Shown: positions 10,768 through 20,690, counted from the first letter of the stretch. The stretch is DNA of 64,000 nt from an uncultured Bacteroidales bacterium (GCA_937892155.1 CALAUG010000040.1:45437-109436); one strand, 5' to 3'. Notes: generated from the sequence alone by a model not told the origin. Numbers and translations are program-made.

Positions 10768-11451
10768 TTAATCTTCGTCTAATAAATCGGGTCTCAACAA
10801 TCGGGTTCGTTCCAATGATTGTTCTAATTGCCACTTTTCAATCTCTTTTGTGTTTCCCGAAAGAAGAATGTCAGGGACTTTCCAGCCGTTAAACACTTCT
10901 GGTCGTGTATAGATTGGAGCTGCTAAAAGATTATCCTGAAATGAATCATCAAGTGCAGAAGCAAGGTCGCCCATAGCACCAGGAAGAATTCTTACAACAC
11001 TGTCGGTAACGACAGCAGCTGCAAGTTCCCCGCCAGTGATGACAAAATCACCGATGGAAATTTCCTTTGTAATTAAATGCTCGCGTATTCTGTGGTCTAT
11101 GCCTTTGTAATGACCGCACAATATGATGATGTTTTCTAATAGAGAGAGTCGGTTCGCTGTCTTTTGCGTAAACTGTTCACCATCGGGGCTCATATAGATA
11201 ATTTCATCGTATTTTCGTTCTGCTGTCAGTTTGGATATACATTTGTAAATCGGCTCAATTTGTAACACCATACCAGCTCCGCCGCCAAATTGGTAATCGT
11301 CAACGTGATGGTGTTTCTCATCGGCAGAGTAGTCGTGTAAATCGTGAACAACAATTTCAACTATGCCCTTTTCTTTTGCACGTTTCAAAATTGACGTTTC
11401 AAGAGGACTTTCTATTACTTGCGGAACCGCTGTTATGATATCAATTCTCAT
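10768..11451 (-). CDS. trmD: tRNA (guanine37-N1)-methyltransferase
   Basis: 227 residues. Methylates N1 of G37 in tRNAs reading CNN codons using S-adenosylmethionine, preventing frameshifting. The SPOUT-fold knot motifs are clear: GGGAGMVLQ near residue 58, ILCGHYKGIDHRI and ISIGDFVITGGE forming the SAM-binding knot, and the conserved Asp in VVTDSVVRILPG. The length is typical. It is not in the usual rpsP-rimM-trmD-rplS operon, which is common in Bacteroidota. A good -7 box (TATTTTTG on the minus strand) lies just upstream. Confidence 0.96.
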   Translation of the reverse strand: MRIDIITAVPQVIESPLETSILKRAKEKGIVEIVVHDLHDYSADEKHHHVDDYQFGGGAGMVLQIEPIYKCISKLTAERKYDEIIYMSPDGEQFTQKTANRLSLLENIIILCGHYKGIDHRIREHLITKEISIGDFVITGGELAAAVVTDSVVRILPGAMGDLASALDDSFQDNLLAAPIYTRPEVFNGWKVPDILLSGNTKEIEKWQLEQSLERTRLLRPDLLDED

Positions 11452-11489
11452 ATCTTGAAAATTTTCAAAAAATCTAATCGTTTTCTTTG

Positions 11490-11497
11490 CAAAAATA
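11490..11497 (-). promoter_or_regulatory. Candidate -7 box for trmD
   Basis: On the minus strand the sequence reads TATTTTTG, matching TAnnTTTG, about 40 bases before the trmD start. It lies in the 122-base divergent gap between trmD and the DUF349 gene. Confidence 0.45.
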
Positions 11498-11573
11498 TAT
11501 ATTTTCGCAAGATAATTCGTATTTGGCGTAAAAGCGTACTGATATTATTAGATACTCTAAAATCTATTTACGT

Positions 11574-13373
11574 ATGGTAGTTGATGATGTAAATGGTCTG
11601 GAAGATGCAAATCTTGAGCAATCTTCTAAAAATGATGAGATAGGAGTAACAAATGTTGCTGATTATCATGGTTTTTCTGTGTCGGAGTTAATTGCAGAGC
11701 TTGAGAAATTCTGCACAAAAGATTTAGTAGAGGCTCATAGAAAAGAAATAGAAGAAATTCGTTCGCTTTTTTATAAGAAACAGAAAAACGAAACTGAAGA
11801 AGCACGCAAAGCTTATATTGAGGAACATGGCGATATTTCGGGTTTTGTGTATGAAACCAAAGAAAACGAATTTAAGGAAGTTTATGGACGTATTCGTGAG
11901 TTGCGCGCTACGTTGCTGCAACAAAAGGTAGACGAACAACAAAAGAATCTTCAGAAAAAACTTGACATCATTGAGAAGTTGGAAAAATTGACGGAAACTC
12001 CAGAGTCAATGAATAAAACGTTTTCTGAATTTCGCGCATTGCAAGAAGAATGGAAAAATTCGGGTGATGTTGCTTCTACAGAAGAAAAGGCTATATGGGA
12101 TAAGTATCATTTAGCAGTTGGAAAATTCTACGATTACGTAAAAATAGACCGTGAATTGCGCGATTTGGATCAAAAGAAAAATTATGATGCAAAAGTTGCG
12201 TTGTGCGAGGCTGCGGAAAAGTTGTCAGAATCAAAACTTGTGGTGAAGGCTTTCAGTGATTTGCAGTCTTTGCACGAACAATGGAGAAAAATAGGTCCCG
12301 TTAAAGAAGAATTCAAAGAACAATTGTGGGAACGTTTTAAAAATGCGACGACAGTTATTAATAAGGCTCATCAGGATTATTTCATAGGCATAAAAAAAAC
12401 AGAAGAAGAAAATCTTCAGAAAAAAACTGTTTTGTGTGAAAGGTTGGATGAGATTATTGCTAATCTTGATTTGACACAAAAACAGTGGATCGCTGCAACA
12501 GACAAAGTTCTTGAGTTGCAGAAAGAATGGAAAACAATTGGCTTTGCTCCACAAAAGCAAAATAACGCTATCTATGAACGTTTCTCAAAAGCGTGCGACG
12601 TATTCTTTTCTGCAAAAAAGTCGTTCTTTGGTGAAGTTCGCGATGTAGAAAATGAGAATAAAAAGCAAAAGGTCGCTTTGTGCGAAAAAGCTGAGGCTAT
12701 GAATTCTCGTACGGATTGGAAAGAGGCTACATTGGAATTTGTTCGGTTGCAAAAAGACTGGAAGAAAATTGGACCAACAGCATTTCGTGATTCTCAGAAG
12801 TTGTGGAATAGATTTTCATCTGCCTGCAATACATTCTTTGAATCAAAGAAAAATTATGAGGCTCAGCAGGATCAGGCATTAAACGACAATATAGCATTGA
12901 AAGATGCACTGATTTCAAAATTGACGGACATCTCAACTGATGTAAAAGAAGATGCGTTAAAAGTTCTTGCGTCTATACAGGACGAATGGTCGAAAATCCA
13001 GGTCCCAGCAAGCGCAAAGGCTGATTTACAGAAACGTTTTTCTGAAGGTGTTAATGCGGTTTTGACAAAACTGAATGTTGAAAAGACTGCATCCGATAAT
13101 TTGGCTTTCCGAATCAAAATGTCGGCGCTGGCACTGGAGAAGAACGGAGAAGATAGATTGTTGCAGGAGGTTAAACGCTTGAAAGGTAAATTGTCAACGG
13201 TGCAAACTGAAATAAAATCGTTAGAGAATAATGTTGGTTTTTTCAGCAAATCAACGGATGCTTCCAAATTGATTGCTTCAGTTGAGAAGAATATAGAAAA
13301 GGGAAAACAGGAAATTGTACAGTTGGAACAAAAGATAGAAACAATTTATTCTATTCTAAGAGAACGTAAATGA
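11574..13373 (+). CDS. DUF349 repeat coiled-coil protein
   Basis: 599 residues, rich in Lys and Glu and predicted mostly helical. Five DUF349 units of about 77 residues can be followed by their W-x-x-[IS]-G-P-like core: EEWKNSGD (~158), EQWRKIGP (~235), KEWKTIGF (~317), KDWKKIGP (~393) and DEWSKIQV (~470). The C-terminal ~90 residues form a plain coiled coil. There is no signal peptide, so it is cytoplasmic. DUF349 proteins are widespread in Bacteroidota, with no settled function that I know of. Its stop overlaps the start of the next gene (ATGA), so the two are translationally coupled. Confidence 0.88.
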   Translation: MVVDDVNGLEDANLEQSSKNDEIGVTNVADYHGFSVSELIAELEKFCTKDLVEAHRKEIEEIRSLFYKKQKNETEEARKAYIEEHGDISGFVYETKENEFKEVYGRIRELRATLLQQKVDEQQKNLQKKLDIIEKLEKLTETPESMNKTFSEFRALQEEWKNSGDVASTEEKAIWDKYHLAVGKFYDYVKIDRELRDLDQKKNYDAKVALCEAAEKLSESKLVVKAFSDLQSLHEQWRKIGPVKEEFKEQLWERFKNATTVINKAHQDYFIGIKKTEEENLQKKTVLCERLDEIIANLDLTQKQWIAATDKVLELQKEWKTIGFAPQKQNNAIYERFSKACDVFFSAKKSFFGEVRDVENENKKQKVALCEKAEAMNSRTDWKEATLEFVRLQKDWKKIGPTAFRDSQKLWNRFSSACNTFFESKKNYEAQQDQALNDNIALKDALISKLTDISTDVKEDALKVLASIQDEWSKIQVPASAKADLQKRFSEGVNAVLTKLNVEKTASDNLAFRIKMSALALEKNGEDRLLQEVKRLKGKLSTVQTEIKSLENNVGFFSKSTDASKLIASVEKNIEKGKQEIVQLEQKIETIYSILRERK

Positions 13374-14233
13374 GTTTGAAAAAACTAACATATTGTATTC
13401 TCGTATCGTTATTGTTTGTCTCTTGCAAAAATGGACAACCAAATGACGATGTGTTTCAAGATTCATCCTATGACAATGTTGTGTTGGGCGAGGATTTGAT
13501 ACAGATTGGCATGCCTAACAAGTTGGATTATTTGATTGATAATCTTTCGCTTTCTGATGAAATGATTGGCTTGTTGGCAAGTTTTGATAAAAGCTTGTAC
13601 GATGATGCATTGTTGAATCCTACGGAAAATGTGAAATTCTGTAATACAAGTAAGAATAAGGCCGTTAATATGGGTGTTTATGGGGCAGAATTGAATTATT
13701 TAATACATTTTGGTCAGACGCAATATTCAATGAAATATATGCTGGCGTCGAAACAACTTGCAGACCAAATTGGAGTAGCGATGGCTTTTGATCAACAAAT
13801 GGTAGAGGAATATCAGTCAAATGTAGAAAATAAAGATTCCCTAATCAATATCATTTTTGCGGTGTATGACAACGCAAAGCGTATGTTGAAAAATGAAGAG
13901 CAGTTTTTGTTGTCTTCACTGGTAATTGTTGGCAGTTGGGTCGAGAATATGTACATAACAACAACTTTCTTTAATAGAACAGAGTCAGTTGCTATAAAAT
14001 CAAAATTGGTAACGAACATTGTGGAACAAAAAAATTATTTGACAAAGATGATTGAATGCGTTTCTTTGTTAGATGAAGGTGATAATGTGTATGTTACGGA
14101 GGTTCGTAAAGAACTTGAAAAAATAGACTCTGTTTATGGTGGATTTGGAGATAGATTGTTGTTGGAATCAGATGTTGCCACACTGAATAAACAAATTGCG
14201 GCAGCCAGAAACGTAATGATAAAAATCAATTAA
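13370..14233 (+). CDS. Lipoprotein of unknown function
   Basis: 287 residues. A lipoprotein signal (LLFVSC, Cys19) precedes a mostly helical, acidic domain with stretches such as VGSWVENMYITTTF and KLVTNIVEQKNYL. I do not recognise a named domain. The start codon overlaps the DUF349 stop as ATGA, a coupling that suggests the two are expressed together. Location is predicted to be periplasmic or membrane-anchored. Confidence 0.72.
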   Translation: MSLKKLTYCILVSLLFVSCKNGQPNDDVFQDSSYDNVVLGEDLIQIGMPNKLDYLIDNLSLSDEMIGLLASFDKSLYDDALLNPTENVKFCNTSKNKAVNMGVYGAELNYLIHFGQTQYSMKYMLASKQLADQIGVAMAFDQQMVEEYQSNVENKDSLINIIFAVYDNAKRMLKNEEQFLLSSLVIVGSWVENMYITTTFFNRTESVAIKSKLVTNIVEQKNYLTKMIECVSLLDEGDNVYVTEVRKELEKIDSVYGGFGDRLLLESDVATLNKQIAAARNVMIKIN

Positions 14234-14277
14234 GCAAAATAATGATTTTCTTGTGCCGGTCAACACGATAATATTCT

Positions 14278-14285
14278 TATTTTTG
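14278..14285 (+). promoter_or_regulatory. Candidate -7 box for yidC
   Basis: TATTTTTG matches TAnnTTTG and lies 23 bases before the yidC start, in a 75-base intergenic gap. No well-spaced -33 element was found. Confidence 0.4.
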
Positions 14286-14308
14286 CGCATAATTTAAAAT
14301 AAGCACGA

Positions 14309-16183
14309 ATGGATAAAAATACGGTTATTGGAACAGTTCTAATATGCCTGTTGATGGTGGGATATTATTTCTTTACCAAACCTTCAGAAGAAGATTTACA
14401 ACGAAGAGCGGAATATTTGGACTCGCTTCAAAATGTCGAAAAGCAGAGACAACTACAACATCTAGAAGATTCAATTCTTGCCGCTGAAATGTTGCAGGAT
14501 TCTCTACAAAATCAGGATACAGCAGCCGATATACAAGTCCAGAGCGATGCATCATTGATGCGCGAATATGGCCGTTTTTATAAATCTGCTCAAGGTGAAG
14601 AACAATTTGTGACACTTGAAAATGATTTAATGGCTGTTACTTTGAGTAGTCGTGGTGGAAAGCCATATCGTGTTTTGATAAAAGATTATAAAACATACGA
14701 CGGACGTCCATTGTACATATTGGCTGGTGACAGTACTCATTTTGGATTATTGTTGAGTGAAATTGGACATTCTACCGATGAAATGTATTTTACTCAAAGC
14801 GAAGTATCACTTTCTCAAACAGATTCTGTACAAAGAATTTCATACCGATTGTCTGTTAACGAAAATTCGTACTTGGAATATACCTATTCTTTACGACCAA
14901 ATTCTTACAATTTGGAAATGTCGGTTTCTACGAAAGGAATGGAGCAATATATTCGTGAAACTCGTTACAATTTGTTGTGGAGTACCACAATGAATGTGTT
15001 GGAAAAATCAAAAACGGCAGAATCTCAAAATACAAACATTGTTTGGAAGTACAATGACGATGATACCGAATCATTGAATCCACGTTCAAAAGACGATGAA
15101 AAAGATAAACTGTCAGGACAGGTTAAATGGGTCGGTTTTAAACAACATTTCTTTTCTGCTGTGTTAATAGCAGATGACAAGTTCGAGCGTGATGGTTCTG
15201 TGACATCAAAAGTGCTGACTGACAGCGATACAACAATGAAGGAATTTTCTGCAAATTTATTCCTCGCAAAGGAACAGAATATTGGTTTGAAATTCTTCTT
15301 TGGTCCTAATCACTTGCCAGTTCTCAAGGCACAAGGTGTTGATTTGGAAAGTATGCTTGAATTGGGTTGGTTCGGTTTCATTACAAAATATGCTATAGTT
15401 CCTATTTTTAATTGGTTGCGTGGCTTCATAGACAACATGGGACTTGTCATATTATTGATGACAATCATTTTGAAATTGGTATTGTTCCCGTTGACTTGTA
15501 AGTCGTATTTGTCGACAGCGAGGATGCGTGTCATTAAACCATACGTTGAAGAAATAAACGAAAAATATCCAAAGCCTGAAGATGCAATGAAAAAACAGCA
15601 GGCTACCATGGATTTGTATAAACGCGTAGGAATTAACCCGATGGGAGGGTGTTTGCCGTTATTGATACAATTCCCAATTTTGGTTGCAATGTTCCGTTTC
15701 TTCCCAGCATCTATAGAACTTCGTCAGGAAAGTTTCTTGTGGGCAGAAGATTTGTCAACGTATGATTCTATTTTTGAATGGTCAACACATATTCCAATTA
15801 TTTCGTCCATATATGGAAACCATATCAGCTTGTTCACATTGTTGATGGCAGCATCAATGATCATTGTTAACAAAATCAACACGGCAAATACCGCACAAGT
15901 TAATACGCCGGGTATGCCTAACATGAATGTGATGATGTGGATTATGTCAATCATGATGATATTCTGGTTTAATGATTATTCTGCAGGTTTGAGTTATTAC
16001 TATTTACTGGCCAACGTGATTACAATGTTGCAAACAATGTTGATTCGTAATTTGGTAAATGATGAAAAAATCTTGAAGAAATTGGAAGCTAATAAAGCCA
16101 AAGCTCCTAAAAAACGTAAATCAAGTTTTCAGGAACGATTGGAAAAAATGGCTAAGGAACAACAGAAAAACTTAAAACGGTAG
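14309..16183 (+). CDS. yidC: Membrane protein insertase YidC
   Basis: 624 residues, Gram-negative type. An N-terminal anchor (VIGTVLICLLMVGYYFF) is followed by a large periplasmic domain of ~300 residues and then the conserved insertase core: GFIDNMGLVILLMTIILKL, PLTCKSYLSTARMRVIKP, and GGCLPLLIQFPILVAMFRFF with the last helices to ~residue 580. The basic tail KAPKKRKSSFQERLEK is cytoplasmic and probably touches the ribosome. It inserts inner-membrane proteins with or without Sec. It is followed by an FKBP isomerase 25 bases on, probably the same transcript. Confidence 0.97.
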   Translation: MDKNTVIGTVLICLLMVGYYFFTKPSEEDLQRRAEYLDSLQNVEKQRQLQHLEDSILAAEMLQDSLQNQDTAADIQVQSDASLMREYGRFYKSAQGEEQFVTLENDLMAVTLSSRGGKPYRVLIKDYKTYDGRPLYILAGDSTHFGLLLSEIGHSTDEMYFTQSEVSLSQTDSVQRISYRLSVNENSYLEYTYSLRPNSYNLEMSVSTKGMEQYIRETRYNLLWSTTMNVLEKSKTAESQNTNIVWKYNDDDTESLNPRSKDDEKDKLSGQVKWVGFKQHFFSAVLIADDKFERDGSVTSKVLTDSDTTMKEFSANLFLAKEQNIGLKFFFGPNHLPVLKAQGVDLESMLELGWFGFITKYAIVPIFNWLRGFIDNMGLVILLMTIILKLVLFPLTCKSYLSTARMRVIKPYVEEINEKYPKPEDAMKKQQATMDLYKRVGINPMGGCLPLLIQFPILVAMFRFFPASIELRQESFLWAEDLSTYDSIFEWSTHIPIISSIYGNHISLFTLLMAASMIIVNKINTANTAQVNTPGMPNMNVMMWIMSIMMIFWFNDYSAGLSYYYLLANVITMLQTMLIRNLVNDEKILKKLEANKAKAPKKRKSSFQERLEKMAKEQQKNLKR

Positions 16184-16208
16184 TCAATAGATTGTTGGCT
16201 CTTTGCCA

Positions 16209-17075
16209 ATGAGAATTACAAAATCAGTTTGTATTATTTGTCTTTGTCTTGCAACTTGTATCTCTTGTAGCAAGGCTAAGAAGTATGATGGCTATACATA
16301 CAACAAACAGTACGATTACTATTATAGGCTGCTTGCATTTGAAGATTCGTATAAATCAGCCGAGATTGGTGATTTTGTTGCTGCAACAATCCAATTTTCT
16401 TTGGTTGATTCTGATACAGCTTCGTTTGTTGCAAATTACGAAGTACAAATTTCTAATGAAGATACGTTGGGACTACCAATGTTGCTCAAAGGCGCTCATA
16501 CAGGTGATAGTTTGTCATTCATTGTTCCAATGGAAAGTTTTGCTGTTGAGGCAGTCTTTCCCGAAGAGTTCTCTGCACTTGCGTTCGCAGAGGAATTGAA
16601 ATTGTCAGTCTTGGTAACTTCGGTTTTGGATAGTACAGCATACTATTTACATAAAAAAGAAACAGAACTGTGGAAGCAGACAAAGCAGGATTTTGAAGAA
16701 TACAAAATCTCGCAGTATATGAAACGTCATCGTGTAAAGTTTGTTCATCTGAAAAATGGAATTTATAAACGTATTTTGAAACGGGGGAAAGGAACATTAC
16801 CCAAGGCAAAAAATGTGTTAACGGTTACCTATCAGGGAAGTACTTTGGAAGGTGAAATAATAAATCACTTTACTACTCTTGATTTTGTATATGGCAGTGA
16901 TTGGCAGGTGATAAAGGGCATAGAAATGGTGTTGGCTACGATGAAACAAGGCGAACGGGCACAAATAATTGTACCAAGCAAATATGCCTGGGGCGAGCAA
17001 GGAACATCGGATGGCTCCATTGCACCATACACTCCATTGATTTTTGATATAGAACTAAAAAATATAAAGAGATAA
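16209..17075 (+). CDS. FKBP-type peptidyl-prolyl cis-trans isomerase, lipoprotein
   Basis: An N-terminal lipoprotein signal (CLATCISCS) puts this about 289-residue protein in the periplasm or on the outer membrane. The first 170 residues are a dimerisation-type region; the C-terminal ~100 residues are an FKBP domain: VLTVTYQGSTLEG, then QVIKGIEMVLATMKQGERA, then IVPSKYAWGEQG and IAPYTPLIFDIEL, as in FkpA/Mip proteins. I take ATG 16209 rather than the in-frame TTG at 16203 because it gives a normal signal peptide. Its stop is directly followed by the next gene's ATG, so they form one operon. Confidence 0.9.
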   Translation: MRITKSVCIICLCLATCISCSKAKKYDGYTYNKQYDYYYRLLAFEDSYKSAEIGDFVAATIQFSLVDSDTASFVANYEVQISNEDTLGLPMLLKGAHTGDSLSFIVPMESFAVEAVFPEEFSALAFAEELKLSVLVTSVLDSTAYYLHKKETELWKQTKQDFEEYKISQYMKRHRVKFVHLKNGIYKRILKRGKGTLPKAKNVLTVTYQGSTLEGEIINHFTTLDFVYGSDWQVIKGIEMVLATMKQGERAQIIVPSKYAWGEQGTSDGSIAPYTPLIFDIELKNIKR

Positions 17076-18104
17076 ATGATACTGGATAAAATTAATCAAA
17101 CTGATATTGAACAAATAAAGCATCTTATTGCCGACAATCAAACATTTGCGATAACGACTCATTATAATTCTGATGGTGATGCTATTGGGTCGTCAACAGC
17201 GTTGGCAGAAGTATTGCGTCAAATGGGAAAAACGGTGAAGATTGTTTTATCCAATGGTTTCCCTGCATTTTTTAAATGGATGAAAGGAACTGAAGAGATT
17301 TTAAATTTTGAGAGAAAGCAAAAGGAGGTTTCTGCATATTTAGATAAGGCTGATGTGATCATTTGTCTAGATATGAATCAATTGAATAGAGTTGAAAAAA
17401 TGGAGCCAATTTTTGCAAATTGTACAAAACCACGCATAGTAATTGATCACCATCTTGGCTTGGATATAGAAAATGAAGCGGCAATATCAGTTCCCGAAGC
17501 AAGTTCTACGTGCGAATTGGTATATTATGTGATTCAAATGTGCGGGCTTGAGAAATACATTTCTACTGATGTCGCCGAGTCGCTGTATACGGGTCTGATT
17601 ACTGATACAGGCCGATTGGACTATTCATCATCGTATGCTGATGTGTATCAAGTCGTTGGAGCCTTGGTGGAAAAAGGAATACGTAAGAATTACATACACG
17701 ACAAAATATATAATGTGTTTACGTATGATAGAATGCAACTTTTGGCAACAGTACTTCATGATAATTTTGTTTATTTGCCAGATTTGCACGCTGTGTATAT
17801 GACAATCTCCCTAAAAGACCAAAAAGACCACAATTTTCAGTTGGGAGATTCAGAATCATTTGTGAATTATCCGTTGATGATGAAAGACGTGAAGGTATGT
17901 GCCTTATTTACCGAGTATGAAAATAAAACAGTAAAAGTTTCGTTACGCTCTAAAAGAGATTTTTCCGTATGCGATTTCGCAAAAAAATATTTTAACGGCG
18001 GTGGACACTTTAATGCGTCCGGAGGCAAATTCGTTGGGACATTGCAAGAAGCTACAGAGACATTTGTACAAGGCTTGCGGGAAAGTTGTAGAATATCGTT
18101 ATAA
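17076..18104 (+). CDS. DHH/DHHA1 phosphoesterase (NrnA-like oligoribonuclease / pAp phosphatase)
   Basis: 342 residues. The DHH domain metal-binding motifs are present: HYNSDGDAIGSS near residue 30, ICLDMNQ near 98, and the name-giving VIDHHLG near 125. The DHHA1 substrate domain ends in FNGGGHFNASGGKF. The family includes NrnA, which degrades nano-RNAs and dephosphorylates pAp, and also c-di-AMP hydrolases; without a sensory domain the NrnA role is more likely. Cytoplasmic. It begins immediately after the FKBP stop and ends 2 bases before the porP gene. Confidence 0.9.
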   Translation: MILDKINQTDIEQIKHLIADNQTFAITTHYNSDGDAIGSSTALAEVLRQMGKTVKIVLSNGFPAFFKWMKGTEEILNFERKQKEVSAYLDKADVIICLDMNQLNRVEKMEPIFANCTKPRIVIDHHLGLDIENEAAISVPEASSTCELVYYVIQMCGLEKYISTDVAESLYTGLITDTGRLDYSSSYADVYQVVGALVEKGIRKNYIHDKIYNVFTYDRMQLLATVLHDNFVYLPDLHAVYMTISLKDQKDHNFQLGDSESFVNYPLMMKDVKVCALFTEYENKTVKVSLRSKRDFSVCDFAKKYFNGGGHFNASGGKFVGTLQEATETFVQGLRESCRISL

Positions 18105-18106
18105 GA

Positions 18107-19078
18107 TTGAAAGTTGTTCATGTCATAGAGTTGTTCTGTTTGTATATATTTATATGTATGCAAAGTGTCTATGCTCAAATTGCGGATTTTTCCCAAATTT
18201 ATAATAATTATGTGTATCTCAATCCAGCCTTTGTAGGAACTACGTCGTGTCCACACTTATTTACCTCGTTTAGGACAAAGGATTTGGCAGGTTCCAGTTA
18301 TAATTCGGCTTTTTTATCATTCGATATGGATTTGAAGCAAGATTATGGAAGTGTTGGAGGTACTTTTTTGCAAGATAATCAAAGTAATATTTTTTCAGAG
18401 ACACAATTGATGGCGGTGTATGCCAAGACTTTTCAATTACGAAAAAAACTTTTCATGAATGCGGCACTTTCGGCAGGATATCTATATGGTGCGACGAATT
18501 ATTCCAATCTGGTTTTTTCTGATATGCTGAATGTATTTGATGAAGGGACAACTGCGACAGGAGAGGATTTGGATAAAATCGTCCGGCATAATTTTAATTC
18601 AGAGTTGGGTGTTCTATTTTATAATGAGATGTTTTATGCAGGCATGACGATAAAAAATCTACAAGGAAATATTTCGGATGACAATAAAAATGTGAATTTG
18701 TTGCCCCGTATCGTGTCGTTTCATGCAATGGGGAAATTTTCCACAACAAAAGCGTATATGTTACGTTATTTAATTTGGTTGTATCCGCATGTAAATGTGG
18801 TCATTGGGGGAACGTCTTCATATGCCCAGCTGGGACTGATTTTACAAAAGTGGATGATTCAGTTAGGAGGTGCGTATCGACAAAATTTTCCAACAAATGC
18901 AAATTCTTTTTCAATTTTTGTTGGTGTTGTTGAAAAAAAGTTTAGATTTGCCTACAATTGTGATATGACAATAAACTCGATTAAAAGAGTTGGTGCTCAT
19001 GAGGTCTCTTTAGGGTATCAATTTGATTGTCGAACAAAAAAGAAAAAATTTGAGGCGGTGAAAGCGCCGACGTTTTAA
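18107..19078 (+). CDS. porP: PorP/SprF family type IX secretion system outer-membrane protein
   Basis: 323 residues. A signal peptide (LYIFICMQSVYAQ) is followed by the family hallmark YNNYVYLNPAFVGT, then FRTKDLAG and a beta-barrel pattern with alternating hydrophobic strands. The tail SLGYQFDCRTKKKK matches PorP/SprF proteins, some of which help export or anchor T9SS cargo, including type B (CHU_C) proteins such as the one at the window's left end. I use the TTG start at 18107: the nearest ATG downstream is out of frame and the TTG yields the only good signal peptide. It lies 30 bases upstream of gldJ. Confidence 0.88.
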   Translation: MKVVHVIELFCLYIFICMQSVYAQIADFSQIYNNYVYLNPAFVGTTSCPHLFTSFRTKDLAGSSYNSAFLSFDMDLKQDYGSVGGTFLQDNQSNIFSETQLMAVYAKTFQLRKKLFMNAALSAGYLYGATNYSNLVFSDMLNVFDEGTTATGEDLDKIVRHNFNSELGVLFYNEMFYAGMTIKNLQGNISDDNKNVNLLPRIVSFHAMGKFSTTKAYMLRYLIWLYPHVNVVIGGTSSYAQLGLILQKWMIQLGGAYRQNFPTNANSFSIFVGVVEKKFRFAYNCDMTINSIKRVGAHEVSLGYQFDCRTKKKKFEAVKAPTF

Positions 19079-19108
19079 TATAGAAGTGAAATTAAAAAAC
19101 AAAGTGGT

Positions 19109-20626
19109 ATGAATATTAAGAATCTTTTGATGTATTCAGCGATTGCAGGACTTTTCTTGATGAGTTCTTGTGCTGATGAAGTTTCTACTACAACGGGGTG
19201 GAACTACAATGATTCAAAAAATGGCGGTTATCAGAAATATGATGACTTCTATGAACAAGAAACTGGTCCAGGTTTGGTCTTGGTTGAAGGTGGCTCATTT
19301 ACGATGGGTGCTGTACAACAAGATGTTATGTACGATTGGAATAATGTCGCACGTAAAGTGAGTGTTTCTTCTTTCTATATGGATGAAACCGAAGTACGAA
19401 ATTTGGATTATCGTGAATATTTGTATTGGACAACACGTGTTTTCGCTGAAGAACCAAGTGTATATTGGGCAGCATTACCTGATACATTGGTTTGGAGAAG
19501 CAAATTAAGTTACAATGAACCATACGTTCAACATTATTTGAGACATCCTGCATTCCAAAACTATCCAGTTGTTGGTGTTAGTTGGTTGCAAGCAAACGAT
19601 TATTGTGTATGGAGAACTGACCGTGTAAACGAACGCATCTTGATTCGTGAAGGTATTTTGAATGAAAATCCTGATCAAATTGGTGCAGATAACTTCAACG
19701 TTGAAACATATATGAAACAATTGTATGAAGGTTCTGTAAATCAAAATTTACATGACTACAATCCTTCAAACGGTGATGGTACTCGTATAGTTCGTGAGGA
19801 AGATGGTATTATACTTCCTAAATATCGTCTCCCGACAGAAGCAGAATGGGAATTTGCAGCTTTGGCTCTTATAGGTAACTCTGTTGATGAACGTATTTAT
19901 GAAAGAAGAATATTCCCATGGAACGGACACCAAATGCGTAATGCTGGTGTAAGTGAACGTGGTCAAATGATGGCTAATTACACACGTGCTCGTGGTGACC
20001 AAATGGGTGTTGCCGGTCGTTTGAACGATATGGCTGATATCACCGCTCCTGTATTGTCGTACTGGCCAAATGATTATGGATTGTATTGTATGGCTGGTAA
20101 CGTTAACGAATGGGTATTGGATGTATATCGTGCTAATACTTCTGCCGATGCTGAAGAATTCCGTCCATTCCGTGGTAACGTGTTCCAGAAATATATGGAA
20201 GAGGAAGGTGCTGATAAAGGTACATATGTAGAACCAGATTCTTTAGGTCACATGGTGAAGGAAGATGTTACTGTTGCTGATGCTTATGGTAGAATGAACT
20301 ACCGTCAATCAGATAATATCAACTATTTAGATGGTGACCAAATGTCAAGTATCGATTTCAATGAAGAAATTGATGACTCTGCAAGATTATATGGTTCAAA
20401 CTTGATGTATCAACAAAAGAACCTTTCTGATGAAGATTTATACGCAGAAACTGGTTGGTATACTCTAGTAAATGATCACTCTCGTGTATATAAAGGTGGT
20501 AGCTGGAGAGATAGAGCTTATTACTTGGCTCCTGGTTCTCGCCGATTCTTAGACGAATCTAAATCAACTGACGATATCGGGTTCCGTTGCGCAATGACCC
20601 GCGTTGGTAGTCCAGTAGCTTATTAA
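19109..20626 (+). CDS. gldJ: Gliding motility / T9SS lipoprotein GldJ
   Basis: 505 residues. A lipoprotein signal (LFLMSSC) is followed by a formylglycine-generating-enzyme-like (SUMF1) fold: GLVLVEGGSFTMGAVQQDVM, SFYMDETEVRNLDYREYL, NYPVVGVSWLQANDYCVWRT, RLPTEAEWEFAAL, AGNVNEWVLDVYR and a terminal GGSWRDRAYYL with DDIGFRCAMTR. The GTGW-N-D-x-K-xGGYQ segment near the N-terminus and the RHPAFQNYPVVGVSW phrase are typical of GldJ, and murF lies downstream, as I recall from gliding Flavobacteria. GldJ is needed for T9SS function and stabilises GldK. The related GldK/PorK is the main alternative, but porL/porM/porN do not follow. A strong terminator ends the unit. Confidence 0.88.
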   Translation: MNIKNLLMYSAIAGLFLMSSCADEVSTTTGWNYNDSKNGGYQKYDDFYEQETGPGLVLVEGGSFTMGAVQQDVMYDWNNVARKVSVSSFYMDETEVRNLDYREYLYWTTRVFAEEPSVYWAALPDTLVWRSKLSYNEPYVQHYLRHPAFQNYPVVGVSWLQANDYCVWRTDRVNERILIREGILNENPDQIGADNFNVETYMKQLYEGSVNQNLHDYNPSNGDGTRIVREEDGIILPKYRLPTEAEWEFAALALIGNSVDERIYERRIFPWNGHQMRNAGVSERGQMMANYTRARGDQMGVAGRLNDMADITAPVLSYWPNDYGLYCMAGNVNEWVLDVYRANTSADAEEFRPFRGNVFQKYMEEEGADKGTYVEPDSLGHMVKEDVTVADAYGRMNYRQSDNINYLDGDQMSSIDFNEEIDDSARLYGSNLMYQQKNLSDEDLYAETGWYTLVNDHSRVYKGGSWRDRAYYLAPGSRRFLDESKSTDDIGFRCAMTRVGSPVAY

Positions 20627-20645
20627 TAATAATAACATACTATAA

Positions 20646-20674
20646 GAAGCCCCCGTTTGTGGGGCTTTTTTTTT
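20646..20674 (+). terminator. Rho-independent terminator after gldJ
   Basis: AAGCCCC and GGGGCTT arms pair around a GTTTGT-containing loop and are followed by a run of eight or more T. It lies 20 bases after the gldJ stop and overlaps an in-frame TTG upstream of murF, which argues for the later murF ATG. Confidence 0.9.
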
Positions 20675-20690
20675 GAATACATTTTTGAAT

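Noticed and set aside
19109..20626. GldK/PorK instead of GldJ
   Set aside because: Same SUMF1 fold, but the N-terminal GTGW/GGYQ region, the RHPAFQNYPVVGVSW phrase and the murF neighbour fit GldJ; porL-porN do not follow.
20673..20690. TTG start for murF
   Set aside because: The codon lies inside the T-run of the gldJ terminator; ATG 20691 is better.
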